Assembly: GCF_048128805.1 (NCBI RefSeq)
Contig: NC_136005.1
Coordinates: 13,294,975-13,358,974 of the forward strand
From: Centroberyx gerrardi
Taxonomy: Eukaryota > Chordata > Actinopteri > Beryciformes > Berycidae
DNA length: 64,000 nucleotides
Reading direction: 5' to 3'
The position numbers and the translations under genes are program-made. This document shows, one piece after another, positions 26,968 to 38,700 of this stretch (positions are counted from its first letter, which is position 1; the number at the start of each line of letters is the position of its first letter). The notes beneath the pieces are model-generated. The model ran no database searches and was not told the origin of the DNA. It worked only from the letters and a program-made list of their open reading frames with translations.

Positions 26968-29169
26968 TACAAATTATTTCTAATTATGTGTTGCTATATG
27001 ATGCCTTCCTTTTCTCATATGATCAGACTTTGCCCAGTTGTTCTCACTGCTCTGATTGTTGAGAGCCAGGCTGTTGATGGTCTCCTCACAAAGGGGGATC
27101 TCTTAAATGGGCCATTGTGCATGTCCTGTGTTTTTTTCTCTTGTCTTGGGCTCTCTCTCCCCAGAGCATATGGTCGTCTGGTATCCTAATCGCTAATGAT
27201 AGAGTGGCTTTTGATGGGGAAACTCCCATAGCTAGATGTTTCTAACCCAGACTCCTGTTCCCTCTTTTCTTTTCCAGGCCTGATGGAAATCCGATCTGTC
27301 AGTGTGGGAGTTGTCGCCATCAAATCTGTCAGCACTGGGCTGTACTTAGCCATGTCCAAGAAAGGCACGCTCTTTGGATCGGTGGGTATACAACCTGGCA
27401 ACATTGTTTCTGGAGGTCAAGATGGGAGGCCTGGGAAGGAGGGGGTTATATATGTATAGGGGTCCCAAATGAGCGCCTACTCAAACATGTCTGATGCTAT
27501 TGAAGTCAAGGGAAATCTCAGGAATCTTCTGTTGGAAAGTCCAGAAAAAGGTCATAGTGCTAATATCAATCATGGCTGTACACCTGGGCCAGGGTTGATG
27601 ATACCTGCAGGCTGGGATTGCATGCAAAGCTTGAGGAGGCTTGTTCCACTGTCAAAATAGATAGCAGAGAAAAGAAGCCCAACCAGCAATGACAAAGAGC
27701 CAGCTGGGCTCCTCTAGAAGTCTTTGCGTGCCGTCTGCCAATTGTTGTTCACACAGCTACCTTTCCAATGTAATCACCTGTCTTTGTGAAAATCAGACAC
27801 ACACACTATACATTGAGGTTACCTAAGGCGTGTGGTGTCTAGCACATGTTTTTACATCTTGGAGAGAGAGAAATCAGGGACTGGCAATCAGTCAGTGAGC
27901 AGTGATAAGACGAGTGGCTTCAACGAGCCACTCAGTAAACAGGACAGATATAGACCTGCAGACGCAGCCCTTCACCCAACTCTGAATCCTCCCATAATCA
28001 CTAAAAGGCAGGTAAATCACGCCAGGCTCATAGTACCGTGATGCTATCACAGAGAGGGCCTCATTATGGCAACATGATAACCATCTGTAGTAGGGAATGC
28101 ACCAGAACCTCTTGTCACTACAATATCTTTCAAGATAGTTCGACTGACTGATAAGAAGTGGTAACCACCCATGGAAAAGTGGCTTTGTTGACTATCTGAT
28201 AACCGTCACAGATCAGTATATGTGCGGATAAAACTGGTTACTTGAATTCAAAACTGGATTACAAAGGAGATAACATTACTGTTAGTGTTTTAGCACGGAT
28301 GTTGATTAAAATATAATAACAGGAAAAAAATATAATTTTTCATCAGTCCCATGGATAGTTCAATGTTGATACTCAGCTCCTGTCATGTGACTATAATGTT
28401 TCACTAAAAGGCCTAGACTGAGTTTCAAGTGATACTCATAATTGTGTGGAAAGTAGATGTCTGGGCTAGGGCTAATCTAGGGTTGGGGTTAATGTTAGAA
28501 ATATGGTCAATTTAGGGTTGGGTTTAGGTTTAAAAATGGTCAGGGTTAGGGTTAGGGTTAGGCTAAGGTCAGCGTTAGGGTAACATAGTCTGTGAAGATG
28601 CACCAAATAGGCAAGTGACACTTCATTAAACATCTACTTTTTGTCACCTGATATAGTTGAGTATCACTGATGTATCCAAATAAAGTGTTACCTTCTGATC
28701 TTACAACTAGGTTATATTTTGATTACTTTGAATAAATGAACTCTCAACCATTAGAGTTTCCCATTGTGGCCTTCTAAGATATATTCTTTGTAATGGAAAA
28801 TCTCACCCTATCAACCAAAAACACATGGAAGATCTTTTACTGCAATAACAGACACTGACCTTTTCTGCACTGCTCAGAAGTTGACCCATTACAGCCCTGC
28901 AGGTATAGCAGCCAGCCGTTAACTATATACTCATCTGTAATAACTTCTCTCTCTCGCTCTCCCTCTGCTCCCAGGTGAAGTACAACCCAAACTGCAAGTT
29001 CAAGGAGCGCATTGAAGAGAACGGCTACAACACGTACGCCTCCCTCCGCTGGAAGCATGGCGGGAGGCAGATGTTCGTTTCGCTGAACGGCCGGGGGAAG
29101 CCGCGGCGAGGTCACAAGGCTCGGAGAAGACACCCGTCCACTCATTTCCTGCCCATGCTCCCCTCCTAG
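5009..29169 (+). CDS. fgf22: fibroblast growth factor of the FGF7/10/22 subfamily, probably Fgf22 (three exons)
   Basis: Spliced CDS 5009-5381, 27278-27381, 28975-29169 gives 223 aa. Intron phases are 1 and 0, as in other FGF7-subfamily genes. The protein is a secreted heparin-binding ligand; known relatives signal through the IIIb splice forms of FGFR1/FGFR2. Residues 1-33 are Ala/Pro-rich, and a hydrophobic segment (about 36-54) acts as signal peptide. An N-glycosylation sequon NCS lies at 74-76. The beta-trefoil core starts at [10 protein letters not shown] (84-93). The FGF signature GTLFGS..C.FKE runs over 154-170, followed by [13 protein letters not shown] and the heparin-binding [13 protein letters not shown], ending [29 protein letters not shown] and HFLPMLPS look closer to FGF22 than FGF10 or FGF7 as I recall them. 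The neighbouring granule-protease array agrees with the human FGF22-PRSS57-GZMM neighbourhood. FGF10b is the main alternative. Confidence 0.8.
7800..7828. repeat. (CA)n microsatellite in fgf22 intron 1
   Basis: CA dinucleotide run flanked by CA-rich sequence from about 7740. Confidence 0.9.
8657..8739. repeat. (CA)n microsatellite in fgf22 intron 1
   Basis: Long CA run interrupted near its start by CTCACACACACATGCACG; the His/Thr frame across it is an artefact. Confidence 0.95.
12181..12310. repeat. compound (CA)n/(CGCACA)n minisatellite-like tract
   Basis: About 130 bases of alternating purine-pyrimidine sequence mixing CACACA with CGCACA hexamers, the latter especially regular at about 12,258-12,290. 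Such alternating CA/CG tracts can adopt Z-DNA. Several overlapping His/Thr and Val/Cys frames here are artefacts. Confidence 0.95.
14847..14892. repeat. (TC)n microsatellite
   Basis: TC dinucleotide run with a single TG interruption, in intron 1 of the FGF gene. Confidence 0.9.
16727..16787. repeat. (TG)n microsatellite
   Basis: TG-rich tract with GTGAGTGCATG and TTTGTGTATG interruptions. Confidence 0.9.
19362..19640. repeat. (GGCA)n-(GGGA)n array and long polypurine tract
   Basis: Pure GGCA units (about 19,363-19,385) pass into pure GGGA units (about 19,385-19,415), then roughly 220 bases of strongly purine-biased sequence. This causes long open frames on both strands (Leu/Pro/Ser-rich on -, Arg/Gly/Lys-rich on +). 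They are repeat artefacts rather than genes. Confidence 0.9.
26923..26965. repeat. (TAG)n-(TAA)n trinucleotide repeat
   Basis: A few TAG units change into about eleven TAA/AAT units about 310 bases upstream of fgf22 exon 2. Confidence 0.9.
27278..27381 (+). CDS. fgf22: fgf22 exon 2
   Basis: The 104-nt exon follows a TTTTCCAG acceptor and ends GGATCG|GTGGGT. It codes residues 125 (completed) to 159, [17 protein letters not shown]...[13 protein letters not shown]. This is the central trefoil segment: the EIRSV.VGVV block and YLAM..KG.L.GS are invariant-type FGF positions. The length of 104 nt is the usual size for exon 2 in this family. Confidence 0.95.
27382..28974 (+). other. fgf22: fgf22 intron 2 (about 1.6 kb)
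   Basis: Bounded by GTGGGT and the polypyrimidine-rich CTGCTCCCAG acceptor. It includes a short telomere-motif cluster at 28,541-28,562, listed separately. No other feature was recognised. Confidence 0.8.
28541..28562. repeat. interstitial telomere-like (TTAGGG)n stretch
   Basis: Three perfect head-to-tail GGGTTA units, with degenerate GGGTTGGGGTT and GCGTTAGGG relatives spread over about 28,465-28,580. It is intronic and short, so not a chromosome end. Confidence 0.85.
28975..29169 (+). CDS. fgf22: fgf22 exon 3 (C-terminal trefoil and heparin-binding region)
   Basis: Starts with GTG (Val160) in phase 0 after CCCAG and ends at TAG 29,167-29,169. It codes [23 protein letters not shown]..., then the [15 protein letters not shown] block, a basic cluster and HFLPMLPS. 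Asn165-Cys166 and the FKE of the FGF signature are here. ERIEENG.NTYAS is the strongest subfamily marker and is shared by FGF10 and FGF22 but not FGF7. Confidence 0.95.
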   Translation: MKYNPNCKFKERIEENGYNTYASLRWKHGGRQMFVSLNGRGKPRRGHKARRRHPSTHFLPMLPS

Positions 29170-30640
29170 CTGCCCAAGCCTGAACTATGACCAGCAATTG
29201 GCTGGCCCACCACCACACCTCACCCTAGTGTTGTTCTAGTCATGACGACTGTCATATCATTATTTTTATTATTCCATCCTCCAGTCTCATATATGTACAT
29301 TTGTTGGGGTCTGTAATACTTGTTTTGTGAGCTCACAGCGCAGTAGAGTTAGCATAATATGTACTTTTAAGTTATTTTCTCCATCATCTAGTAAGGTCCA
29401 GTAATACAATACAGTACAGTTATACTATTCTCTGAGGCTTGATAGTTTCTTTCTGTTAGAGCAAGTCTGCAAGTGAAGTGTAAGCTCACCTGGACGTGGT
29501 CTGCAGTTACTTAATAGGATTCGCCCATTTTCCTTCAAACTGGAGATGATGCTGCGTTTGGGTTTCCTTACCAGACTGTAAAACACTGACATTGGTTTGT
29601 CATGTAGCTTATTCTAGATGATCAGCGTTATAAAGAATGGAAACATCTGGGAGAGGACTCTCAAGTGATACTTATCAATTTGAAATGATAATGATCATTA
29701 TTTGAACAAAAAAGAACAAAAACTTTGAGACAGCTCCAACTCTTGTCTTCACTGTTACTTGGGATATACTGTCACCACTGGATAAGAGACAATGACCTGC
29801 ACCTGAATGAACTTTGTACAGATGAGACAGAAATCTCTTGCTGACTTCAACACATGGACTGATGTGCAGTTCTCACTACAGCAAATGTCTCGACTATATG
29901 ACAAGAACTCAACAAGAACTAAGCTAACTACTGGGGTCACATGCTGGATTTCCTGAAATGGACTTTGTGTGTTTGTGTCAGCGTGCTTCTACAGTAAGAT
30001 TGCCTCTCCCATCCAACAACCCACAACCACTAGCTTTGGAGTCATTATTGGAGAAAACATGCAATGCAACTCATCTAGTCTCTGATTCTTGGTCCAGAAT
30101 TCAGTAGTGAAATAATTAATAATCCTTTTGAGTCATTTTATGCATTGTAGAGGCTGTAGGTACAGAATATGTCACATAGCTGCAACTTAATCCATTAATT
30201 TTGTATACTGTAGTAACTGGTTATTACATACTGCATCTCTGTCAAGTCTTGCTAACATTTTCTCATCAAAAAAGCTGTTGCAAATAGAACATTTAATATA
30301 TTTAAAACTTTTTGTACTCTATAACTGTTTGAAGTTGATGTTTATTATTATTGTCTACCTTTTGTGTTGGATTGTAGTCCTGTAAAAAAAAAAAACGTAA
30401 TTGTATTCAAGTCCATATTCAGCTCATATTGTATGTTACTGCAATTAGATATTGGTACATTTTCAATCCATGTATCAACAACAGCTTTCACTTGTTGGCC
30501 AGTAATAGCAGGTTGTAATTAAGGCCAAAGTCTCAAAGCATACAGTCCTTAGATAAATTTCAGCAATGTAAAATCATTTGAGTGCCTTGGTCCATGCTCA
30601 GATTGGTAAACTAAAATAAAAATGTGGATAAATTATTACG
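29170..30640 (+). other. fgf22: probable fgf22 3'UTR
   Basis: AT-rich, non-coding sequence after the stop. The first convincing AATAAA I see is at 30,615-30,620, which would give a 3'UTR of about 1.47 kb. An A12 run at 30,385-30,396 lies inside it. The end point is inferred. Confidence 0.45.
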
Positions 30641-32540
30641 ACTGACTTCCCTTATGCTAGCATGCCAATATTCTTACAGTGACTCTCAAATCATGAAATG
30701 CAATAGCAGTATCCTGCTCTTGTCTGGTGCATTACACTGATTGTAAAGGGTTGGTAACATCTCTATCAGAGCCCTCCGACATAATCCCCCTCCTCATCAT
30801 AATCATGACAAAACTCACAGCAGGAGAGGCGTTGATGTGGAGGACCTCCCCTGTCTGATGAAAGGTCTGCGGTTATGAGCCATCCAATGGAGCATCAAGG
30901 TCATTTACACACACACTGGCCCTCTAGTAGCATGGGAGGCCACTCAGTCTTTTCAGTAAGCAGAAAGGAGAGTCAGGGATGAATAGTGGCTGTTTGGGGT
31001 GGATAAAGGCCAACCTTTCAGCCTGTCATAATGTGAGATTACTGTGATGGGGTACATGTCTGGTCAGAATGGCTTGAAGTCACACTGTAGTTCAGCTCCA
31101 AAGGTCTGGGTTTGGCACACAAACAGATATCAGTATGGGGGGTCTGGCGAGACTGTTGCCATGCAAATGTGTTTGTATTCAGCTGTGCCACCGTGCACGT
31201 CACATTTTGATAAGTAGAAACTACTTAATTGCATTGTTATTTCATATAAACTGTAAAATATAGTCATGGCGTTGAAATATCAAAATGTATTCAATACAGT
31301 ATACAAGTTATTACACATTTCAGCATACACACTTACATGAGGAAATGTATGTATTTCACTTTCTGGTTGTAAGAAAGTACCGTGTAACAACGGAAAGATA
31401 CAGTGCATTTCAGTTGTGCAGGTGTTTCTACACATACATTGCATCTTCATCCATCTCTCAGCTGGTCCAGACACATTCTCAAACATGCACGCCATAAAGT
31501 AATCCCATTTTCTGCCTGCTCTCTTGATTAGCTTGCCTCTTTGTCACAGAGTCCTCCACCTCTTCTCCTCTACCTTTCCTCTCCTCTTCTTACAGTCCAA
31601 GAATCTCTCCTTTCTTCTTGGCCTGAAGGTGAGACTGGCTGTTGATGCCAGTTCCAGGGACACCAAATGGGAGCCTGTAATTATCATTGTTCCACTACTG
31701 TCCTGTCAGTGCGCTCGCCAGCAAAACAAGAGGGATCCTTTGGCAGTCCTGATCAAAAGCTGCAGCCTTTGATCACGAAGCAAAAGGAAAAACCCAAACA
31801 CTGTGCAAAATCAACGTGGAATGTCCCAAAGATAGTACAAGGAGAATGGAAGTGGACAGCCATCCAGAAAACATCCTCAACTTCTCTCCTGCCATGACAT
31901 GTTGATGTCACAAGCACAGGTGTTTCTTTTGATAATGGGCTGTGTCTGATCAGAGGGGCGTAAGTGGAGGACTGAGAAAAAAAGTCATGCAATATTGTTG
32001 TTGCTAAAGTATCAAAAGATAGGTAGCGCCTGATAGCATGCCATTTCTTGATGTTTCCACAAAGGCCTGTTCAATGGATTTGTAATCTGATTTTGATGTA
32101 AATGTTTGTATACTTTAAATGTAATAAAGTAAATTTCTACACGTCTACACATCTTACATACATGCCTAAAATCTCATTACAGTGTTCATAGAGCATTATG
32201 AAAATATTACAGCGATGAAGGTATTATATGCATGACCCAATAAAAATAGTGTTTATAGAAAAGGTTACTTTGAATGCTTCAAAATTAATTTGCAGCTGAG
32301 TGACAGAAAAAAACTAATAATAGAAGCCCATTTTAAGGGCCTTAGCCAAAATCTACAGGGGCACAAGTCATGCTGCTTCAGCGACAACAAACCAGAGCCT
32401 CTGGAACCTTTGAAACCCTGTGTGGTCATTTTCTCTCACAGTGATTGAAAAGAACTGTGGTGGGTGGGAAAGAAAAAAAGAGCCCCTCGCCACTCATAAT
32501 ACCAATCTTATGTATGTAGACGAAAATGGGAAGGATGGGA

Positions 32541-32577
32541 GGGGTGGGGGTGGGGGGGGGGGGGGGGGGGGGGGGTG
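32541..32577. repeat. poly-G tract (G4-TG5-TG24)
   Basis: An uninterrupted run of 24 G (32,552-32,575) preceded by GGGGTGGGGGT. It fits the sequence requirement for a G-quadruplex on the + strand. The exact length is prone to sequencing error. Confidence 0.85.
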
Positions 32578-33521
32578 GCAGAGGGACTAAGGCACAATTT
32601 TAAAGCGCTTATTGAATTGCCATTACAGCTCCTGAGACTAATTGTGGCTGTTGTGTGTCTCTCGGTGGCCTAGGGGGCTCTGGAGTGGCCCTGTATGCTC
32701 TTACTCAGTGGGGTTTTCAAACCGAGTGGCCCTGAAAGAGAACAGGACCACCGTAGATCAATGGCAAACCTTTCACTCTTTCACAGGCCTTCGCTAATCC
32801 TTCTCATTTGTCTGCCATTTGTTCAGGCGCATTCACAGCTCCCTGAATTTAGGATTAGGCCTTGTTTTGTTACAAAAACAGTCCAAGTTATAATGCTGAA
32901 TAGATGGACTAAGGAGCGGACGATGGATGAGTGTGTATGCAAGAGTTTGTGAGTATGTGTGCATGTGTGTGTGTTTATTACGTTATACACTATTATGTTT
33001 ATTACAAAATTCATGAGAATACAGTACAGATGCTATTCAGTGTCTCGGCTTACTTCTCATTTTACTGATAAGTGGTGTGAAAATTACAGTGTTTGTCTTC
33101 TTTTGCAGAGGAATTGGTGTGCCTTTTGTGTCCACAGAGCCACATAGAGCAAAGAATCAGCAGCATGCTTCTGGAGACTGTATTAAATTATACAACACCA
33201 CATCTTTTTCTCAAGAACCAGGACTTACCACAATCATGTTATACCCTGATGTGAAATGGAAGACTGAGCTGACTATATCACTGAAAATACTGAATGAAGA
33301 TTCTTCTATAAATGTTTACAATTGCATTGTGCTTTTCTTTGCATTATAGAGAACAAATCTTATGGTACGTCTTTTAAACCTGGCTGCCATTCACATACTA
33401 AGATTAGAATGGTAGCTTTAACTTTTACTTTTCAAGATGTGTGACAATTAATGGAGTTGAATTTTGAATTTAGGGCATAATATTGAGAAGAAAACATTTT
33501 GTAAGTACCCTAGTCTCTCTT

Positions 33522-33523
<2 letters not shown>

Positions 33524-33557
<34 letters not shown>

Positions 33558-33576
33558 GGGTGTGTGTGTGTGTGTA
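33524..33576. repeat. (GT)n microsatellite
   Basis: GT run with GCGTGTGGG interruptions, between the FGF gene and the gypsy remnant. Confidence 0.9.
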
Positions 33577-35899
33577 CATAAATAATGACAATAAAGCGTA
33601 ATAAAACTGAGAAAAAAATGAAGAAGTTGATTAATTACAGAACAATACCAGTATCAGAAGTTAAGTTATATTCATAAAAGTTTCAACATTCCCTTGGAAG
33701 AGTTCTACTGCTTTGTCCCCGTTGTGCTCTGTCTGAATCTGCCAGGCAGAGCCGGGACTCTGTGCGCTTGCAGAGTCTTGGCAGCATGCTGCAGAGCCAT
33801 CAGACTGAGGCCTTCTCATCACTGAGTGGATTAGTGTTCATGTCTGAACCCACTGGCTGGACATTAGACAGGGCTGCTGAGTGGCACACGCGCCACATTA
33901 CCCCTAAAGCCCTGCCATGCCATGCCGCAGGTATGTGGTGCCGACCAGCCAAACCCCATGTCGGGCATTCCCTGGATGCCTGTGGCTGTGTCAGACACAG
34001 GGGGACGAGGTGAAGAGATGGAGGGAAAGATGCTTGTGTCAAGGAGTTGGAATGGAAGGGACCAGGAGAAAAAAGAGGAGAAGTGAAATGATTTAAGTGT
34101 AATCTAAGATGGGTGTATACGCAAGAAAGAGTATTAAAGAATTACAATATTACAGAAGGGGTACAGAGAAGGAGTCACTTGGTGGGTTTAAAGAGGGGAG
34201 GAGATAGATAATAGATATTATAGTGATGGTGCAGGTTTGAGGAAGTGTGGTGAGGGATCAAAATATGAGTATAAGAATATAAGAGGAAGAAAAAGAAAAT
34301 TGCTGAAAAGGGGGTGGCAGCCTACAGGGGTACAGACCAGTCTCCCTCCATATAGTTTGGCCAACTGAGGCAGGCCAGCCACATGTTGGCCAATGTCCCA
34401 GTCAACATCATGAGGTTGTCTTTGGCTGTTAGTGATTGGAAAAGACCAAAGTCAGGGCCGCTTCATGCAAAGTCTGAGGCGTGCCAAAGCCTATCCACCC
34501 TGCCTCTCAAGCTCCGCTGTGTGTGGAGTAATTCTTCATGCCAATGAAGCTAGACAGACTCTGTGTTTTGTCACTGTGTGCATGGTGATATTTTTGCAAC
34601 ACTGGAGCTTCAAGTAGCTCACACCAAGCCTTTTCACTTCAAAGACTAACAGGTGGATGTTCTTCCTAAAACGATGATTTTTTTCCATGTATAATGTTTA
34701 AAATTAGCCTTATTTTTCCTTCTAAGGGGGTTTTAAAATAAAGCCGTTGAGAAGGTTTTTATTGGATTAAAACCTGTGGGTTGTATCAGACATATAAAAT
34801 AACCATGACTAGAAAGTGTCAGTTTCCTCAGTCAAGGTCTGTCATCATGTTCTGAGAGAGACTGGGAGAACTCGACACTGGCTGGAAAACTGAAGGACGG
34901 TAATACAACCGCTCCAATCAAGTCTATGGTGTACCAATTTTCCACTCAAATTCTGGCTAAAACTGGGGATTGCTGAAATGAACCAGCCTGCATATAATGT
35001 TTATTTTATTCTGTACCCTAGAGGCATATCTAGACAGACTGTGGAACCAAACAGTTGCAGTGACATGCAGACTAAGAAGGTGCAGCATTCTAGCCAAACA
35101 GCCTTGAGTCTAGACAAACTATGAGGTTCCACTCCAGCACCAAAGACAGGGCCCCCAAGGACCAATAACCAATTCTTCCTGGCTCGACCCCTTTGTACAT
35201 TATACCAAGGTCATCCATAGGCCACAACACTCAAATATCTAAAAACTGAAATAAATAAATAAAAACTCCTGAGTTCTTTTAAAACTTAATAAATCTGAGG
35301 CAATATGAAGTTTGATTTACATTTACCAAAACACACAATAGTGACACAGTGCCTCTACAATCCTACTACTACTAATAATTCACACCACAGTATTACATTC
35401 ACCTATTCACCTTGCTCTCACACCCTGTAACAAACACATAGAATTCTCTAAAAAAGTCTAGAGCCTGTCCACATCAATGGAAGACATGGACTCCTCACAA
35501 CACCATACAGAGTAAAATATGGTGGCAGAATAGGTTTAAGCACCCTGAAAGAGCACAGGACCTAACACCTTTAAAGAGCACCCTAAAAGGGAACATATCA
35601 TAACACTGTAATAAAATACAAAGAAAGGAAGGAACAGCAGAACCCATGTTCTGAGCCCATGCAAAGGTATCCACACTAAATAATATGTTTTGTCTCTGAT
35701 TTACCAGGCTAGCCTACCATCCCTTACTGCACAGCCCCCTAGCTTGAATGCTAACCCTGCTCTCATACCCCTGTAGCCCAAAGGCTGCCTCACCTTACTA
35801 CTCATCTGCTGCCCAGCTTGAGATCATTAGCCAGCAACTAACCATTTCTACATGTTATCTTGGTCTTCTCCACTATAACTCTAATCACACCTCCTATGC

Positions 35900-38700
35900 T
35901 TGTTAGTCCAGAGGCTAATCAATCAAGATCACTTACTGCAGGGCAGTCTAATTAATCCAGTAGAATCCCACCTGTATTGGAGCCCGACAGCAACCTGGCT
36001 TGATTTTGACCCCAAGCCAGATGCCCCATCCCGCCCACCCAGTTTGAACCAGCTGGATGGGGCCAGTGCTCCAGCCAGAGTACCGCCTGCTTCCTTTAGT
36101 CAAGGGTTAAACTCTGCAAACTCCTATCCAGGTCAGAGTAGTTATTATGCCCCCTCAGACACCACTCCAATATTGACTGCTGCTTTTACCCTGTCTGCTG
36201 CTCTGGCTGGGGTTATTCCAGCACAACATGATCACTGCCATTATGATGGCAGCAGTGGGTGGGAAACAAACTGGACTCAATTCCAACCAATAGCTAACCA
36301 GGAGGACAGAATGGAGAGGGAAGTTAGCAGCAGCATTAGATGGGGAGGCTAGGGATGGGAACTGAACCTCTTTGAAATGAACATGGCTGACCCCTATGCT
36401 ATAGCAGGGACCATAGAGAGACAATTTGGACATTCGACCTCTAAGTCTGTCGCTAGTCAACAGTTGAATGAAAGGAAAGTTAGGGGGAAAAGCTAGGATT
36501 ATATCCATCTGAGGTATGCCACCTAATACGCAAAGCCTTCCCTGAGTTCCACGAAGAATAGTGTTATATCCTAGCCAAGGAGGCTATCGGTTTGTTGACT
36601 CCTGACAAGTTACAAGATCAGGTCTGCCTCAGCAGCCTCAGCCAGATTTTAGGCTCAGTGAGAGGGTTCTGGCTGAGGTACCATCCCAGAACGGCCAGGT
36701 GTACCTTGATAAATGTTCAGCTCAGCTTTCTAGGCCACTGATTGCTGCTGTCCAGGACTGGCAAATCCCAACAAATTTCTCAGAGCTGTGTTCTTTCTTG
36801 GGCTTGGCCTCCCATTACCATTGCTGCATCACAGGATTCCCCACAGTGGCTGTACCCCTCAGCTGGCTGACAAATAATGATGTGGGATTCGAATGGGGAC
36901 CTGAGAAGCAGCAGGCTTTTGACACTCTTCAAACAGCTCTGTGCCAGTCTTAACAGCATCAGTTCCTGAGGGAGAATACATGCTGGAGACATGAGCAACA
37001 ATAGCTTGGGGGTTGTCCTGGGCCAGGTCACTACCAGTATGGTGCAAGTGAGCGCCTACTACAGCAGGGCGTTCTCAAAGGCAGAGAGCAACTACTATGT
37101 AACTTGGAAGGAACTGCTGGCTATGGTGGACACTGAACCACTTTAAACATTACCTGTGTGGGCTGAAGCTCCTCATAAGCACAACCTCGCCTCCCTCTAG
37201 TACAACATTTCCATTGCTCACAGGAAGAGGGACAGTCACAAGAATGCAGATGGGCTGTCTAGGCAGTCCTGCATTCCAGTCGTGCTGAGCCAAGGGAGGC
37301 AGAGACTGTATGAGAGTGATCAGAACAGTGCAAGGGCAACAGTGCTGACAGGGCTAGAGAGCAAAAGGAAGAACCTGTGCTGAGGAAACTGCTTGAGTGT
37401 TTAGGGGCAGGCTTGTGCCCAGCATGGTTGGAGATACCTGCTGCCAGAACTTCCCTGCATGGGTGGCGATCCCAGTAGGACAACTTGACCCTTCCAGATG
37501 GAATGCTGTGGAGACACTAGAAAGAGCCACCCACATGGCATGAGAGGTGTCAATTAATGGTGTCTAAGTGTTGGCAGGAGGAGGTGTTGCACTTAAACCA
37601 TGGCCAACTGGGAGGATTGATTTGTCTTTCTCCTGGAGTTCATGTAGAAGAGGTGTACAGACATTCTGTCAGAAGTACAACTCTTGTGTCAGCTGTAAAG
37701 GTCCCATGGACCATGGACCTGCAACAGTTTCAGTTCAGACCCCAATGGGCCGTGTTGCTGTTGAGACGCTAAGGCCAATTCCCAACACACCTAGAGGTAA
37801 TCACTATAGTAGTTGCTATGGATTACTTCATGAAGTGGCCAGAAGCTTGTGCTGTACCCAACAATGAAGCTGCCACAGTCGTGAGAAGGGATTCTCATTG
37901 AAGGGATGTTCAGCTGTTTCGGGTCCTAACTGAGCTGCACTTAAATCAAGGAAGAAATTTTCAGGCCCTGTTGTTTGCAGAAATGTCTAGACAGCTCTCC
38001 ATGCGCAAGACATGCACAACACCTCTTCACCCTTAGAGTGAAGGGCTTGTGGAGAGGTTTAAGCACTCCTTGGTTGCTGGACTGGCACTGGTCATTGCTA
38101 AAGGCCAGAGGGACTGGGATCTGCAGCTGCCATCAGTCCTACTGGCCTACCCGTCAGCGACACAGGAAATAAACAGAACACCGAACACCGGCCCTACTTA
38201 TGTTTTGTAAGGGAGTTCCAGACACCACCCACTCTAGTGTATGGACAATAGCCAGATACACTTGCCAGCTTTGAGTATTCTGCCCAGTTAAGGGAGAGAC
38301 TTGAGGTGGCGCACAAATTTGCTAGGAAGCTGGCAGAAATCGCTGGAGCTAGGGAAAAAAGAGCCTATAACCAGCATACCAAAGGACACACTTCAAGGGT
38401 GGAGACCTGGTGTGAGTCTATCATACCAAGTCATCTAATTGCAGAGTAATTGGATCAGACTGTGTCTATTGGTTGGTGTGGGTGACATGGTTTACAGAGT
38501 GAAGCTGGCACCTTCGAGCAGGTTCTTGTGCTACTCTGGCATCAGCTGGCTCCCTACAAGGGGACTGGTCAGTCCTCATAGGTCAAGACTTCCAGGCTCC
38601 ACCCTCAACACATACTCTTACACCCATGGTCTCTGTACTCCCCACAAAGGCATTTCAAGGGGTAAAATTTCAAACAATTGCAGATAGCGCTATTGCAGTG
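35900..38700 (+). mobile_element. Ty3/gypsy LTR-retrotransposon fossil
   Basis: An old, broken Metaviridae-like remnant in + orientation. Recognisable parts in order are a possible gag-side segment (about 35,900-36,350), the end of reverse transcriptase (about 36,700-36,950, with the SFLGLA.HYH and W.PEKQQAFDTL patterns), an RNase H-like piece (about 36,980-37,250) and integrase core pieces (about 37,780-38,220). A short C-terminal tail continues towards 38,690. Much of a full element is not recognisable, the coding sequence is interrupted many times, and I found no convincing LTR pair. The decay suggests a long-dead copy. Outer limits are approximate. Confidence 0.7.

Larger units (their letters stand above)
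5382..27277 (+). other. fgf22: fgf22 intron 1 (about 21.9 kb)
   Basis: A very long first intron bounded by GTAAGT and a TTTTCCAG acceptor. It contains many microsatellites, listed separately where long, but I recognise no nested gene. Open frames up to 199 aa inside it are low-complexity (for example the GGGA/GGCA region around 19,305-19,904) or show no known motif. Long first introns of developmental FGF genes often hold enhancers, so part of this length may be regulatory; that is inference. Confidence 0.8.
30641..35899. other. intergenic region, no gene recognised
   Basis: About 5.3 kb between the FGF gene and the retrotransposon fossil. It holds a G-run at 32,552-32,575 and a (GT)n tract at 33,524-33,576. 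Short open frames have no recognisable motif. In mammals RNF126 and POLRMT neighbour FGF22; neither is visible here. Confidence 0.5.

Noticed and set aside
28541-28562. TTAGGG repeats as a chromosome end
   Set aside because: Only about three perfect units inside an intron with normal sequence on both sides.
36699-36953. Open reverse-transcriptase-like frame as evidence of a live element
   Set aside because: It is only one part of a heavily decayed gypsy copy without recognisable LTRs; treated as a fossil.
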